A DNA stretch of 27,041 bases from an uncultured Clostridium sp. (GTDB taxonomy: Bacteria; Bacillota; Clostridia; TANB77; CAG-508). The stretch covers positions 1 through 27,041 of the forward strand of contig USEI01000020.1 in NCBI GenBank assembly GCA_900553685.1, in the 5' to 3' direction. The notes under the pieces are model-generated. The model saw only the letters and a list, made by a program, of their open reading frames with translations. It ran no database searches and was not told where the DNA came from. The translations under genes and the position numbers were made by a program. Of the stretch, positions 9,068 through 16,928 are shown in pieces; within the stretch, counting starts at the first letter, position 1, and the number at the start of each line of letters is the position of its first letter.

Positions 9068-9083
9068 ATCTAATTATTCAAAT

Positions 9084-10223
9084 TTAATTTACATGTTTGT
9101 ATAAAACTAATCTAAATCCCCAATAAGGGTCTACTTGCTTTTCTGAATAGCCTATACGGCTTGATGGAGTTCTTTTTAAACTTGCTCCACCTGAACGAAC
9201 AACTCTTTGTATCAAATTTTCTTCATCGTCTTTCTTATTTTTAGATGACTCGTCATTTATTTCTTTATAAATTTCTGTAGTCCATTCTCTTACATTTCCT
9301 GCCAAATCACATATATTGTTTACTGTATCTTGTTCAGTTGTTCCTGTTGGATAAATAGTTCCACTATAATTGCCATAATTTGTGCTTGACGAATAATTTT
9401 CATAAGTTTGATCTATCCATCTTAATGCTGTATCCCATGCATAGCTATTAACAATTGATGTATAGCAATCTGTATAGCCAAAAGCTTCAGCTGATTTATC
9501 TGCATAATCTATCGCTTCTTCATAAGATATATTTGTCCATGGAACTTTTCCTAACATACTTGCTGCAACAGTTTCTCCATCTTTTTCAAACTGAGAAGCT
9601 TCTACTCTTCCAATATAAAATCCATAATATTGACTTACACTATTAACTAATGCTGTAGCATCTCCTCCAGTTTCTTCAAAATGTGGATCAAGTGCATTTT
9701 CACGTTCTAATTTTCCATTTTCTACTGGCACCCATACATATTGATTACCATCACCATCTTCAATTACAAATCCTTCTTCAATAGAATCATTTATAACTGA
9801 AAATCCTTCTGGAATATATGGATTATCAGCAGAAATTTCTGCTATTTCTGTAACATCTATACTTAAAGAATCTGATTCTCCATTTTCACATCTAGCAAGA
9901 AATTCATAACTTCCATTTTCTTCTACTTCAAAAGTAGCTGTATCCCCTGGTATTGCTTCTCCATTTGGAAGAACTATTTCTTTTATTCCCCCTTCATCTG
10001 TTGTTGTAGCTTTAACTGATATTGTTACTTTTTTAGGATTTTCCTCATCATCCATTTGTTTACTTAAATTTATAACTGGCTTAGTTGCTGTTTCTTCTGA
10101 AACTTGTCCTTGAGGATCTTCTGTTTTTGTATCTCCTGTTACTATAGAAAAAATGAAAAGTCCTATCGCAATTACAACAGCTATTAAAACTACTATTATT
10201 ACTGGTGAAAATTTACTTCCCAT
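9084..10223 (-). CDS. Membrane-anchored SUMF1/FGE-fold domain protein
   Basis: The protein has 379 aa. A signal anchor at about 7-28 is followed by an acidic linker, a small Ig-like domain at about 50-130 ('GIKEIVLPNGE' and 'NGSYEFLARCENGES' strands) and a C-terminal formylglycine-generating-enzyme (SUMF1) fold at about 140-379. The latter is marked by 'QYVWVPVE', 'EASQFEKDG', 'VPWTNISYEEAIDYA', 'NNICDLAGNVREWT', 'VVRSGGAS' and 'WGFRLVLY'. FGE enzymes convert a sulfatase Cys with a pair of copper-binding cysteines near the C-terminus. No cysteine follows 'NNICDLAGN' here, so I infer an outer-surface binding or structural role rather than catalysis. AAGGAG lies about 9 nt before the ATG. The gene is monocistronic, with its own promoter and terminator. 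Its partner is unknown. Confidence 0.8.
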   Translation of the reverse strand: MGSKFSPVIIVVLIAVVIAIGLFIFSIVTGDTKTEDPQGQVSEETATKPVINLSKQMDDEENPKKVTISVKATTTDEGGIKEIVLPNGEAIPGDTATFEVEENGSYEFLARCENGESDSLSIDVTEIAEISADNPYIPEGFSVINDSIEEGFVIEDGDGNQYVWVPVENGKLERENALDPHFEETGGDATALVNSVSQYYGFYIGRVEASQFEKDGETVAASMLGKVPWTNISYEEAIDYADKSAEAFGYTDCYTSIVNSYAWDTALRWIDQTYENYSSSTNYGNYSGTIYPTGTTEQDTVNNICDLAGNVREWTTEIYKEINDESSKNKKDDEENLIQRVVRSGGASLKRTPSSRIGYSEKQVDPYWGFRLVLYKHVN

Positions 10224-10257
10224 AATATTTTTCTCCTTTTGTATAATCTATATCAAT

Positions 10258-10286
10258 ATTAAATCATATATTATATTTTTTTTCAA
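10258..10286 (-). promoter_or_regulatory. Promoter of the SUMF1-like gene
   Basis: Minus strand TTGAAA (10286-10281), 17 bp, TTTAAT (10263-10258), about 30 nt before the Shine-Dalgarno. The AT-rich setting makes chance matches likely, but the position fits a gene just downstream of the rpmA terminator. Confidence 0.5.
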
Positions 10287-10335
10287 ATATTTTTACAAAT
10301 TATTTTCCTATTATATAAAAAACTTCTACAAATAT

Positions 10336-10383
10336 AAAAAAATATATCATATTTATCTAAAAAAGTAAATATGATATATTTTT
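10336..10383 (-). terminator. Terminator of the rplU-rpmA operon
   Basis: A perfect 18-bp inverted repeat (10338-10355 with 10366-10383, 10-nt loop) starts 7 nt after the rpmA stop and is followed by T residues on the minus strand. Confidence 0.87.
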
Positions 10384-10389
10384 ATTTTA

Positions 10390-10647
10390 TTATTCTGCTG
10401 GGTAAACACTTACTTGTTTTTTATCTTTACCTTTTCTTTCAAATTTAACTGTTCCATCTATTAAAGCAAATAAAGTGTCATCACTACCAATTCCTACATT
10501 GTTTCCTGGATGTACATTTGTTCCTCTTTGTCTTATTATAATATTTCCAGCTTTTACTATTTGTCCGTCAGATTTTTTTACACCAAGTCTTTTTGACTCA
10601 CTATCTCTTCCGTTCTTAACACTACCTTGACCTTTTTTATGTGCCAT
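10390..10647 (-). CDS. rpmA: 50S ribosomal protein L27, without cleavable N-terminal extension
   Basis: L27 sits at the peptidyl transferase centre of the large subunit, its N-terminal tail reaching the tRNA ends. The 85-aa protein shows the family core '[18 protein letters not shown]', 'IIIRQRGT' and '[17 protein letters not shown]'. It begins [10 protein letters not shown], as in Gram-negative L27. Most Firmicutes L27 start with a short leader containing LxLQFFA that the protease Prp removes. Here the ATG is fixed by AAGGAG 9 nt upstream, and the upstream codons in frame encode no such leader. The prp (ysxB) gene, normally between rplU and rpmA, is also absent: only 65 bp separate the two genes. 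It is second in the rplU-rpmA operon. Confidence 0.96.
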   Translation of the reverse strand: MAHKKGQGSVKNGRDSESKRLGVKKSDGQIVKAGNIIIRQRGTNVHPGNNVGIGSDDTLFALIDGTVKFERKGKDKKQVSVYPAE

Positions 10648-10712
10648 GAAAGATTCACTCCTTTCGCTTCAAAATTTATTTATAACACACTTTTATTTTC
10701 TAAATTATAAAA

Positions 10713-11063
10713 TTATTTAGCTGCTTTTTCAGTTTTTTCTGATTTTTCAGCTTTAATTTTTATTGAAGAAATTTCTACTTTTGTGTAGTCTTGTCTATGT
10801 CCTCTAGTTTTTCTTTCATTCTTTTTAGCTTTATATTTGAAAACTAAAATTTTCTTTCCTCTTCCTTGAGAAACAACTTTTCCTTCAACTTTAGCACCTG
10901 TAACATAAGGATTTCCAACTTGTATTTTTCCATCATTAGATACTAAAACAACTTTATCAAAAGAAACTTTTTTTCCTTCTTCTGTATCTAATTTTTCAAA
11001 ATATACAACATCTCCTTCTTGTACTTTGTATTGTCTACCACATGCTTCAATTATTGCGTACAT
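10713..11063 (-). CDS. rplU: 50S ribosomal protein L21
   Basis: L21 is a large-subunit protein that binds 23S rRNA. The 116-aa sequence has the family signatures '[20 protein letters not shown]' at the start and '[24 protein letters not shown]' near the end. It is slightly longer than usual because of a Lys/Glu/Ala-rich tail. The start is supported by a GGGAGGTG site 8 nt upstream. The gene heads the rplU-rpmA operon behind a strong promoter and a structured leader of about 90 nt. Confidence 0.96.
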   Translation of the reverse strand: MYAIIEACGRQYKVQEGDVVYFEKLDTEEGKKVSFDKVVLVSNDGKIQVGNPYVTGAKVEGKVVSQGRGKKILVFKYKAKKNERKTRGHRQDYTKVEISSIKIKAEKSEKTEKAAK

Positions 11064-11155
11064 TTAAAATGCACCTCCCTTTTCGTATACTCGCTAACTT
11101 CCAACTTGGGTAACTATAAACTAGTATTTATGAACCCTAGTTAAGCAGTTTACAG
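11064..11155 (-). promoter_or_regulatory. Structured 5' leader of rplU (candidate L21 leader)
   Basis: The transcript from the promoter at 11162-11190 has about 92 nt before rplU. It can form a nested hairpin with outer arms GGGT/ACCC and inner arms ATAAA/TTTAT around TACTAG, and it ends in GGGAGGTGCA. Firmicutes rplU genes often carry an autoregulatory L21 leader at this place. The match here is by position and general shape only. Confidence 0.4.
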
Positions 11156-11161
11156 TAATAA

Positions 11162-11190
11162 ATTTTAACACAGCTTACAGATTTTGTCAA
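11162..11190 (-). promoter_or_regulatory. Strong sigma-A promoter of rplU-rpmA
   Basis: Minus strand TTGACA (11190-11185, perfect), 17 bp, TAAAAT (11167-11162). Confidence 0.82.
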
Positions 11191-11313
11191 GGAAAATTTT
11201 TCTATATCTAATAATATTCTATTTCCATATATTCTTTAATTAGCCTTCACATACTTATATTTTTCTAATGAATCATTTATTGTTTTTTATTCATAAATAT
11301 ACCTTTAAATAAA

Positions 11314-11342
11314 CAAAAAAAGTAGTACTTTGTGTACTACTT
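11314..11342 (-). terminator. Terminator of the 126-aa orphan gene
   Basis: AAGTAGTAC (11320-11328) and GTACTACTT (11334-11342) form a 9-bp stem with a 5-nt loop. A seven-T run follows on the minus strand. It lies 10 nt after the stop at 11353. Confidence 0.85.
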
Positions 11343-11352
11343 AATTATATAT

Positions 11353-11733
11353 TTATTTCATTTTAGAATCTCTTTCTCTTCCCCCCGCTGCTCTTTCGTG
11401 ATTTGGTAATTCTCCTGCTGGTCTTACAGATACATTTGATTCTTTTACTGCTTCCATTGTTTTATCATCTCTAAAATCTGTTTTATCACTAGGAGTTAAT
11501 TTTACACCATTTTCTATTCTTTTATTAACTCTTTCAGCATCTCTTTCATTTTCTCTTAAAGCTCTCATTAATTCCGCAACTTCTGCTTTAGACATATTTC
11601 CATTTTTTACAGCAACAACACCAGAAGTAGTTAAACCTTCTTCTGCTGTTTCTACATATAAATTTGGATCATCAGAAATAAATTTCTTTAATCCTGTTCC
11701 TATTCCTTTCAAAACACTATTTATAAAACCCAT
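11353..11733 (-). CDS. Hypothetical protein, 126 aa, charged, amphipathic N-terminus
   Basis: I do not recognise a family. The first ~20 residues (MGFINSVLKGIGTGLKKFIS) would form an amphipathic helix that could lie on a membrane. The rest is hydrophilic and rich in Glu, Lys, Arg and Asn, with a helical middle ('MSKAEVAELMRALRENERDAE') and a disordered, basic C-terminal tail; there is no cysteine. It is flanked by its own promoter and terminator, so it is probably real. The start is uneasy: AGAGGAG at 11766-11760 lies 26 nt before this ATG, and no in-frame ATG, GTG or TTG lies between. An ATT at 11748 would be in range. An 8-codon open frame (11776-11750) overlaps the Shine-Dalgarno region. 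Confidence 0.65.
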   Translation of the reverse strand: MGFINSVLKGIGTGLKKFISDDPNLYVETAEEGLTTSGVVAVKNGNMSKAEVAELMRALRENERDAERVNKRIENGVKLTPSDKTDFRDDKTMEAVKESNVSVRPAGELPNHERAAGGRERDSKMK

Positions 11734-11795
11734 TTTATTTTGGCTAATTTTACTTAGCGCTCCTCTTTTCTCTCATTTTTCAAAATTCTATCTAT

Positions 11796-11824
11796 ATTAT
11801 AGCAGAAAAACCCTTTAAAATCAA
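11796..11824 (-). promoter_or_regulatory. Promoter of the 126-aa gene, overlapping the rpoD terminator
   Basis: Minus strand TTGATT (11824-11819), 17 bp, TATAAT (11801-11796). The -35 box lies in the loop and one arm of the rpoD terminator hairpin, so both signals share DNA. Confidence 0.7.
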
Positions 11825-11834
11825 GGGTTTTTCT
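11804..11834 (-). terminator. Terminator of the dnaG-rpoD operon
   Basis: AGAAAAACCCTT (11804-11815) and AAGGGTTTTTCT (11823-11834) form a 12-bp stem with a 7-nt loop; the U-tract lies inside the 3' arm on the minus strand. It lies 27 nt after the rpoD stop. Confidence 0.82.
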
Positions 11835-11861
11835 AAAATATTTTAAATTAATTTACATAAT

Positions 11862-13148
11862 CTAGTTCATGTAGTCTTTTAATCTCTTACTTCTACTAGG
11901 ATGTCTTAGTTTTCTTAGTGCTTTTGCTTCAATTTGTCTTATTCTTTCACGAGTAACTTGAAATTCCTTTCCAACCTCTTCTAAAGTTCTAGCTTTTCCA
12001 TCTTCTAGTCCAAATCTTAATTTTAAAACTTTCGCTTCCCTTGGTGTTAATGTACTCATAACCTCTTCTAATTGCTCTTTTAGAAGAGTATATGCTGCTG
12101 AATCGTGTGGAGCTGGCGACTCGTCATCTGGAATAAAATCTCCTAAATGACTATCATCTTCTTCACCTATTGGTGTTTCTAGTGATACTGGATCTTGAGC
12201 AATTTTTTGTATCTCCATTACCTTTTCTACAGAAATTTCCATTTCTTCTGCAATTTCTTCTGGTGTTGGTTCTCTACCAAGCAATTGAAGTAAATGTCTA
12301 GATGTACGAATTAGTTTATTAATTGTTTCAACCATGTGAACTGGTATTCTTATAGTTCTTGCCTGATCTGCTATTGCTCTTGTAATAGCTTGTCTAATCC
12401 ACCAAGTTGCATAAGTACTAAACTTGTACCCTTTTTTATAGTCAAATTTTTCTACTGCTTTTATTAATCCCATATTTCCTTCTTGAATTAAATCCAAGAA
12501 AAGCATTCCTCTTCCAACATATTTTTTCGCTATACTTACAACTAGTCTTAAGTTAGATTCAGCAAGTTTTTGTTTTGCTTCCTCATCTCCTTCTAAAACT
12601 CGTTGAGCAAGATCTAGTTCCTCATCAAAAGTAAGTAGTGGTATTCTTCCTATCTCTCTTAAATACATTCTTACAGGATCGTCAACACTAACTCCTTCTA
12701 TATTATTTAAATCAATATCTTCTAGTTTAATATCTTCTACTTCATCTAAATCATCAATATCAGGTTCAAGAAAATCATCATCATCTTTTAAAACATTTAC
12801 ACCTATTTCTTCAAATGCTTCAAAAACTTTATCTATTTGTTCAGAATTAGCTTCTCCTAATTCTGCTGCTAATTCTCCATAAGTTATTTTTCCTTTTGCT
12901 TTAGCATTATTTACTATTTTTAATAACTTATCTTTTTCTGAATCTTCAGAAGATTCTTTAAGATTTATATCTTTATTTTCTTGTACCTTTTCTTCTACTT
13001 TTTCTTCATTATTTTTAGATTTCTTTTTTGCTTCTACTTCTGTTTTATTTTTAATTACTTCTATATCATTCTCTTTTTTAGTCTTTTTCTTAATTGTAGG
13101 TTTTTCTTCTTTAATTTCATCTACTACGTCTTTTTCTGTCTTTTTCAT
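11862..13148 (-). CDS. rpoD: Primary sigma factor RpoD (sigma-A)
   Basis: This is the housekeeping sigma subunit that directs RNA polymerase to the TTGACA/TATAAT promoters seen throughout the window. It has 428 aa. A Lys/Glu-rich low-complexity extension (about 1-70) precedes region 1.1 (about 70-130, '[11 protein letters not shown]'). An acidic link leads to region 1.2 ('[17 protein letters not shown]'), region 2 with '[19 protein letters not shown]' and the -10-reading '[13 protein letters not shown]' helix, region 3, and region 4.2 with the helix-turn-helix '[20 protein letters not shown]'. The N-terminal extension is longer than in Bacillus sigma-A (about 370 aa). It follows dnaG by 16 nt, the classic macromolecular-synthesis order. 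AGGAGG lies 12 nt before the ATG and a second, weaker AAGGA is closer. Confidence 0.97.
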   Translation of the reverse strand: MKKTEKDVVDEIKEEKPTIKKKTKKENDIEVIKNKTEVEAKKKSKNNEEKVEEKVQENKDINLKESSEDSEKDKLLKIVNNAKAKGKITYGELAAELGEANSEQIDKVFEAFEEIGVNVLKDDDDFLEPDIDDLDEVEDIKLEDIDLNNIEGVSVDDPVRMYLREIGRIPLLTFDEELDLAQRVLEGDEEAKQKLAESNLRLVVSIAKKYVGRGMLFLDLIQEGNMGLIKAVEKFDYKKGYKFSTYATWWIRQAITRAIADQARTIRIPVHMVETINKLIRTSRHLLQLLGREPTPEEIAEEMEISVEKVMEIQKIAQDPVSLETPIGEEDDSHLGDFIPDDESPAPHDSAAYTLLKEQLEEVMSTLTPREAKVLKLRFGLEDGKARTLEEVGKEFQVTRERIRQIEAKALRKLRHPSRSKRLKDYMN

Positions 13149-13164
13149 TATCCTTTTATACCTC

Positions 13165-14946
13165 CTACTTATTCTTAGCTAATGCTATTATAATATCATT
13201 CAATTCCTGCTCTAATTTAGATATTTCTTCTTTACTTAAATTTGAACTATTTTCTAAAGATTTTACTATTTGTACCTTTTTATTTGTTAGTCTTTCTTTA
13301 TTATAGATATTTATTACATCTTCTATACATTTTTCTACTGAATTTATTTCATAATCAGTAACTAAAATTTCACTAACATGTGATTGTATATTTTGATCTT
13401 CAATGTTTGCTATTGTCTGTAAAATCTTTTCACTATCCTCTGCCGGTGATTCTAGTATTTCTTTAAAAATTTTTTTATTTTCTTCTAATTTTAAGTCATC
13501 TATCGTTATATTAGTAACAATTTTTTCATAAGCTTCCGTAAAATGATTTATTAAAAGATAAATAATCATGTTTTCTCTTTTTATCACCGCAGGACTAATT
13601 TCAACTGGTTTTTTAGACTTTATAATAGGTTTGCTTAAAATTTTCTCATTAATATCTTTATATGTAACTTTATTTACTTCAGCAAAAATCGCTTCTTTAG
13701 AAATATTATATTGATTTGCAATTTTATCTATATATATTTCTCTTTCAATTTTATTTTCAACATTTGAAAGTATTTTTGTTATTTCTTTTAAAAACCTTAT
13801 TTTATCATTAGCATTTTCTAAGTTATACTTATTTTTTATCATTTTTATTTTAAATTCTACTAATGATATAGCATTTTCTACAAGCAAATTGAATCTTCCA
13901 CTTCCATATTTTATAACATATTCATCTGGATCTTTTGCACCTTCCATTTGTAAAACTCTAGCATCACATCCTTGTGATTCTAAAATTGTTAATCCTCGCA
14001 AAATTGCCTCTTGACCTGCACTGTCAGAATCATAACTTAATATTACTTGCTCACTATATTTTCTTAATAATCTTCCTTGTTCTTCTGTTAAGGCTGTACC
14101 TAGTGATGCAACAACATTATCAAAACCTCTCTGATATAAGGAAATCGCATCCATATACCCTTCAACCAATATTATTTTTTTAGAATTAGATTGTTTTGCT
14201 AAATTTAGAGCAAATAGATGTCTTTTTTTAGAATATATTAAATTCTCATTAGAATTTATGTACTTTGCTATTTTATCGTTATTTTCTAATTTTCTACCAC
14301 CAAAAGCTATAACTTTTCCATTAACATCCATTATTGGAAACATTAATCTTTTCCTATATCTATCTATAAAATCTCCTCTATCAGTTCTATTTACAAGACC
14401 TGTTGCTAATATTTCTTCATCTTTAAATCCTTTTGTCTTCAACTTTTTATATAGTTCATTATATTCTCCTGAATATCCGATTTTAAATGCTTTTAAAGTA
14501 TTATTATCTAATTTTCTTTGTTTTACATAGTCTTGAGCAATTTTGGCTAATGGTTCATATAACCTCTCGTGGTAAAAGATTGTTGCCTCAGCATTTATTT
14601 TATACATTCTATCTTTTAAATATTGTGTCTTATTAAATTCAGAATTTTGAGATTCTGGCAATGCAATTCTTGCTCTATCTGCTAAAAATTCTAAAGCTTC
14701 TTTAAAAGAAATTCTTTCAATTTCACTAATAAAAGTAAATACATCTCCTCCTTTATGACATCCAAAACAATGAAAATATTGTCTATCTGGAGAAACAGAA
14801 AAAGAAGGTGATTTTTCTTTGTGAAAAGGGCACAAACCGAAAAAATTTCTACCACTTCTTTTTAATGTTACATATTGAGAAATAACATCAACTATATCAT
14901 TTGCTGCTCTTATTTCTTCTTTTAAATCATCAGTGTATTGAATCAT
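13165..14946 (-). CDS. dnaG: DNA primase
   Basis: DnaG makes the RNA primers for lagging-strand synthesis and docks on the replicative helicase. The 593-aa protein has a CHC2 zinc finger (C39, H42, C60, C63), the catalytic core, a TOPRIM domain starting with EGYMDA at Glu262 and containing the 'SYDSDSAG' metal site, and a C-terminal helicase-binding region from about 450. AAAGG lies 8 nt before the ATG. It is the first gene of the dnaG-rpoD operon. The leader region upstream is AT-rich and holds a weak promoter and several palindromes. Confidence 0.97.
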   Translation of the reverse strand: MIQYTDDLKEEIRAANDIVDVISQYVTLKRSGRNFFGLCPFHKEKSPSFSVSPDRQYFHCFGCHKGGDVFTFISEIERISFKEALEFLADRARIALPESQNSEFNKTQYLKDRMYKINAEATIFYHERLYEPLAKIAQDYVKQRKLDNNTLKAFKIGYSGEYNELYKKLKTKGFKDEEILATGLVNRTDRGDFIDRYRKRLMFPIMDVNGKVIAFGGRKLENNDKIAKYINSNENLIYSKKRHLFALNLAKQSNSKKIILVEGYMDAISLYQRGFDNVVASLGTALTEEQGRLLRKYSEQVILSYDSDSAGQEAILRGLTILESQGCDARVLQMEGAKDPDEYVIKYGSGRFNLLVENAISLVEFKIKMIKNKYNLENANDKIRFLKEITKILSNVENKIEREIYIDKIANQYNISKEAIFAEVNKVTYKDINEKILSKPIIKSKKPVEISPAVIKRENMIIYLLINHFTEAYEKIVTNITIDDLKLEENKKIFKEILESPAEDSEKILQTIANIEDQNIQSHVSEILVTDYEINSVEKCIEDVINIYNKERLTNKKVQIVKSLENSSNLSKEEISKLEQELNDIIIALAKNK

Positions 14947-15018
14947 TCTTAAAACCTTTCTTTTATAATATTCGACATAGATTTTTCAAATCCTTTATTT
15001 TTTATGTAAATCATTTTA

Positions 15019-15048
15019 TTAATATTATTTTTCTTTTAAAATAGTCAA
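15019..15048 (-). promoter_or_regulatory. Candidate promoter of dnaG-rpoD
   Basis: Minus strand TTGACT (15048-15043), 18 bp, TATTAA (15024-15019). The -35 box is good and the -10 box poor; the leader would be about 65 nt. Confidence 0.35.
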
Positions 15049-15159
15049 TATATTTATATTATAATATATTAATTAGAAGTATTTTTATCAAAACTTGTAT
15101 AAAAGTGTAGCAATAAAATAAAATTTGCTATAATATATAATATTTAAAAAAACTTATTA

Positions 15160-15184
15160 CTATATAAAACTAAATTTTATATAG
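15160..15184. repeat. Palindrome, 10-bp arms
   Basis: CTATATAAAA (15160-15169) and TTTTATATAG (15175-15184) are perfect inverted repeats around CTAAA. It lies 48 bp beyond the carD terminator on the carD transcript side and could act as a back-up terminator or RNA-end hairpin. Confidence 0.6.
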
Positions 15185-15194
15185 CTAAAAATTT

Positions 15195-15228
15195 AAAAAA
15201 TATAAAAATTTAAATTTTTATATTTTTT
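15195..15228. repeat. Perfect 34-bp AT palindrome
   Basis: Positions 15195-15211 and 15212-15228 are exact reverse complements with no spacer, all A and T. It could extrude a cruciform or act as a weak terminator on either strand. Low complexity raises the chance of coincidence, but 17 exact pairs without a loop is notable. Confidence 0.6.
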
Positions 15229-15231
15229 AAC

Positions 15232-15267
15232 AAAAAAAAGATTATATATTTTTATATAATCTTTTTT
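15232..15267 (-). terminator. Terminator of carD
   Basis: GATTATATA (15240-15248) and TATATAATC (15253-15261) with a TTTT loop are flanked by A and T runs that extend the stem. It starts 6 nt after the carD stop and is followed by a T-run on the minus strand. Confidence 0.85.
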
Positions 15268-15272
15268 ATATT

Positions 15273-15854
15273 TTAGTTTGCTGAAACAAATTTCTTAACA
15301 ATGTTATTAGTTGAATCCTCTGGCATTCCTACTGCTTTTTGTAATACCTCTGTATTTCCTAATCCATGTACCTCATAAGAAGTATTAATTTTGTCTTCAA
15401 CTAATTCTTCTATTTCATCTTTCCCTTTATTTTCTGCTAACACAAGTTCACTTACTAATATTTGTTTAGCATTTAATAACATTTTCTTTTCTGTAGTTGA
15501 TAATCCTTTATCTTTTTGTTTAAAACTTAAGTTTCTTACAATATCTGCTACTTCAAAAATATCTCCAGATTTCATTTTTTCAACATTATCTCTATATCTT
15601 TTGTTCCATTTCATAGACATTTCTGTACTGTCTTGTTCTAGAACATTTATTACTTTTCCGGCTGTTTCTTTATCTATGATGTTACGTACACCTATTTCTT
15701 CAGCTTTTGCTGTAGGAACCATAACTTTTACTTCTCCAGGCATCTTAATTATATAATAAGATTGTCTTTCATCTAATATCGCCCTTTCTTCTATTGTTTC
15801 AATTACACCTGCTCCGTGCATTGGATAAACTATTTTATCTCCTACTTTAAACAT
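15273..15854 (-). CDS. carD: CarD/CdnL-family RNA polymerase-binding regulator
   Basis: CarD-family proteins bind the RNA polymerase beta subunit and stabilise open promoter complexes. The 193-aa protein opens with the RNA-polymerase-interacting Tudor-like domain (about 1-65, 'FKVGDKIVYPMHGAGVIETIEE' core), followed by an all-helical C-terminal domain with 'RYRDNVEKMKSGDIFEVADI' and 'EKKMLLNAKQILVSELVLAE'. The ATG has AAGGAG 9 nt upstream and a strong promoter. It is a single-gene unit next to dnaG-rpoD, so three transcription or replication regulators lie together. Confidence 0.9.
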   Translation of the reverse strand: MFKVGDKIVYPMHGAGVIETIEERAILDERQSYYIIKMPGEVKVMVPTAKAEEIGVRNIIDKETAGKVINVLEQDSTEMSMKWNKRYRDNVEKMKSGDIFEVADIVRNLSFKQKDKGLSTTEKKMLLNAKQILVSELVLAENKGKDEIEELVEDKINTSYEVHGLGNTEVLQKAVGMPEDSTNNIVKKFVSAN

Positions 15855-15898
15855 TTATTCGTCACTCCTTCCAAGTAATACTAAATTACTACATTACA

Positions 15899-15927
15899 AT
15901 TATACTACAAAAATTACCAAAAGTCAA
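15899..15927 (-). promoter_or_regulatory. Strong sigma-A promoter of carD
   Basis: Minus strand TTGACT (15927-15922), 17 bp, perfect TATAAT (15904-15899), giving a leader of about 40 nt. Confidence 0.82.
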
Positions 15928-16231
15928 AGAAATATAACGAATTTAAAAAAACTTTTTTTCATTTTTATTACATATTTCATAATATACTTGAAATTATATC
16001 TATTTAGAGTTTTAATATATTGTTTAAGATTTTACTCATTAATTTTAAGACAAAATTTTATCTTTCATATACCCAAAAATAAATTATGTAATATTAGAAT
16101 AAAAATTTAAATTAAATAAATTAAAATAATAAACTTTAACAAATTTGTACATTTTAATATAAGATTTTATTAAATAAATTATATATATAACTTTTTTATA
16201 ATATAGAATTAAAATGACTTTTTAATTACTT
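15928..16231. other. AT-rich gap between carD promoter and dut terminator
   Basis: No open frame with a Shine-Dalgarno was seen in about 300 bp. A + strand promoter-like pair (TTGAAA 15988-15993, 17 bp, TTTAAT 16011-16016) faces the bidirectional hairpin at 16233-16262, so a small RNA of about 240 nt is formally possible, but such matches are common in DNA this AT-rich. Confidence 0.4.
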
Positions 16232-16262
16232 AAAAAGACAATTCTTAACAGAATTGTCTTTT
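16232..16262. terminator. Terminator downstream of dut, possibly bidirectional
   Basis: AAAAGACAATTC (16233-16244) and GAATTGTCTTTT (16251-16262) form a 12-bp stem around TTAACA with a T-rich flank on both strands. It lies about 50 nt after the dut stop. Confidence 0.8.
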
Positions 16263-16313
16263 ATAATTTTATACTAAATATAATAATCTTTATCTTCTAT
16301 AATTTAATTTTTA

Positions 16314-16775
16314 TTATTTACTTGTAGAACCGAATCCTCCAACTCTTTCTCCTTCTGCTTTGTCATCATCAGTAACTAAATATTTTTGAAAAATTCCTTG
16401 TCCTATTACATCGCCTTTTTTTATTTCAATATCTTCATCTTTTATATTAAAAAATGAAAACATAAAATGTCCGTCATTATCTGGATTTCCGTAATAATCC
16501 TTATCTATAACACCAATACTATTTGCCATTACTAAACCTTTTTTACTAGGATTAGAACTTCTGTTACATAATATTAAAACTTCATCATCTTGCATATACG
16601 CTTTTAATCCTGTTTTTACTAAAGTTGGTTTATTTCCTTTTTTAAATGATGGTATTATACAATCTTCTGCTGCCTCTATGTCATATCCAGCTGAAAACTT
16701 TGTTTTTCTTATTGGTAAATTTATTTTCGCATTTTCAAATCCTTTTGCTATTTCAAATCCTCTTTTTTTATCCAT
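16314..16775 (-). CDS. dut: dUTPase (deoxyuridine triphosphatase), trimeric type
   Basis: The enzyme hydrolyses dUTP to dUMP, keeping uracil out of DNA and supplying thymidylate synthesis. All five motifs of the homotrimeric family can be seen in 153 aa: motif 1 AGYDIEAA (29-36), motif 2 NRSSNPSKKG (71-80), motif 3 GVIDKDYYGN (88-97, catalytic Asp91), motif 4 'GDVIGQGIFQKY' and the C-terminal P-loop-like motif 5 RVGGFGSTSK (144-153). The loop after motif 3 ('NPDNDGHF') and that around 44-52 are longer than in E. coli Dut, as in some phage and clostridial forms. GGAGG lies about 8 nt before the ATG. It has its own promoter and terminator. Confidence 0.94.
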   Translation of the reverse strand: MDKKRGFEIAKGFENAKINLPIRKTKFSAGYDIEAAEDCIIPSFKKGNKPTLVKTGLKAYMQDDEVLILCNRSSNPSKKGLVMANSIGVIDKDYYGNPDNDGHFMFSFFNIKDEDIEIKKGDVIGQGIFQKYLVTDDDKAEGERVGGFGSTSK

Positions 16776-16806
16776 TTTAATTCCTCCAAATATTTATTTC
16801 TTTGTT

Positions 16807-16835
16807 ATTATATATTTTTCTAATAAATTTATCAA
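16807..16835 (-). promoter_or_regulatory. Sigma-A promoter of dut
   Basis: Minus strand TTGATA (16835-16830), 17 bp, perfect TATAAT (16812-16807). Confidence 0.75.
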
Positions 16836-16883
16836 TCTATTTTATTAACATATTTGAAATTTTTGTTTCATTAATCACTATAA

Positions 16884-16912
16884 AATAAGAATTTTTAAGA
16901 GTTTCTCTTATT
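16884..16912 (-). terminator. Weak terminator candidate after the DHH gene
   Basis: AATAAGA (16884-16890) and TCTTATT (16906-16912) can pair, with TTTTAT following on the minus strand. The stem is short and AT-only apart from one G-C pair. Confidence 0.35.
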
Positions 16913-16928
16913 ATATAAAATAAATTTA

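Larger units (their letters stand above)
14947..15272. other. Intergenic region between dnaG and carD, rich in palindromes
   Basis: There is no credible gene in this 326-bp AT-rich stretch. It holds a weak dnaG promoter candidate at 15019-15048, two perfect palindromes (15160-15184 and 15195-15228) and the carD terminator. Confidence 0.7.
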
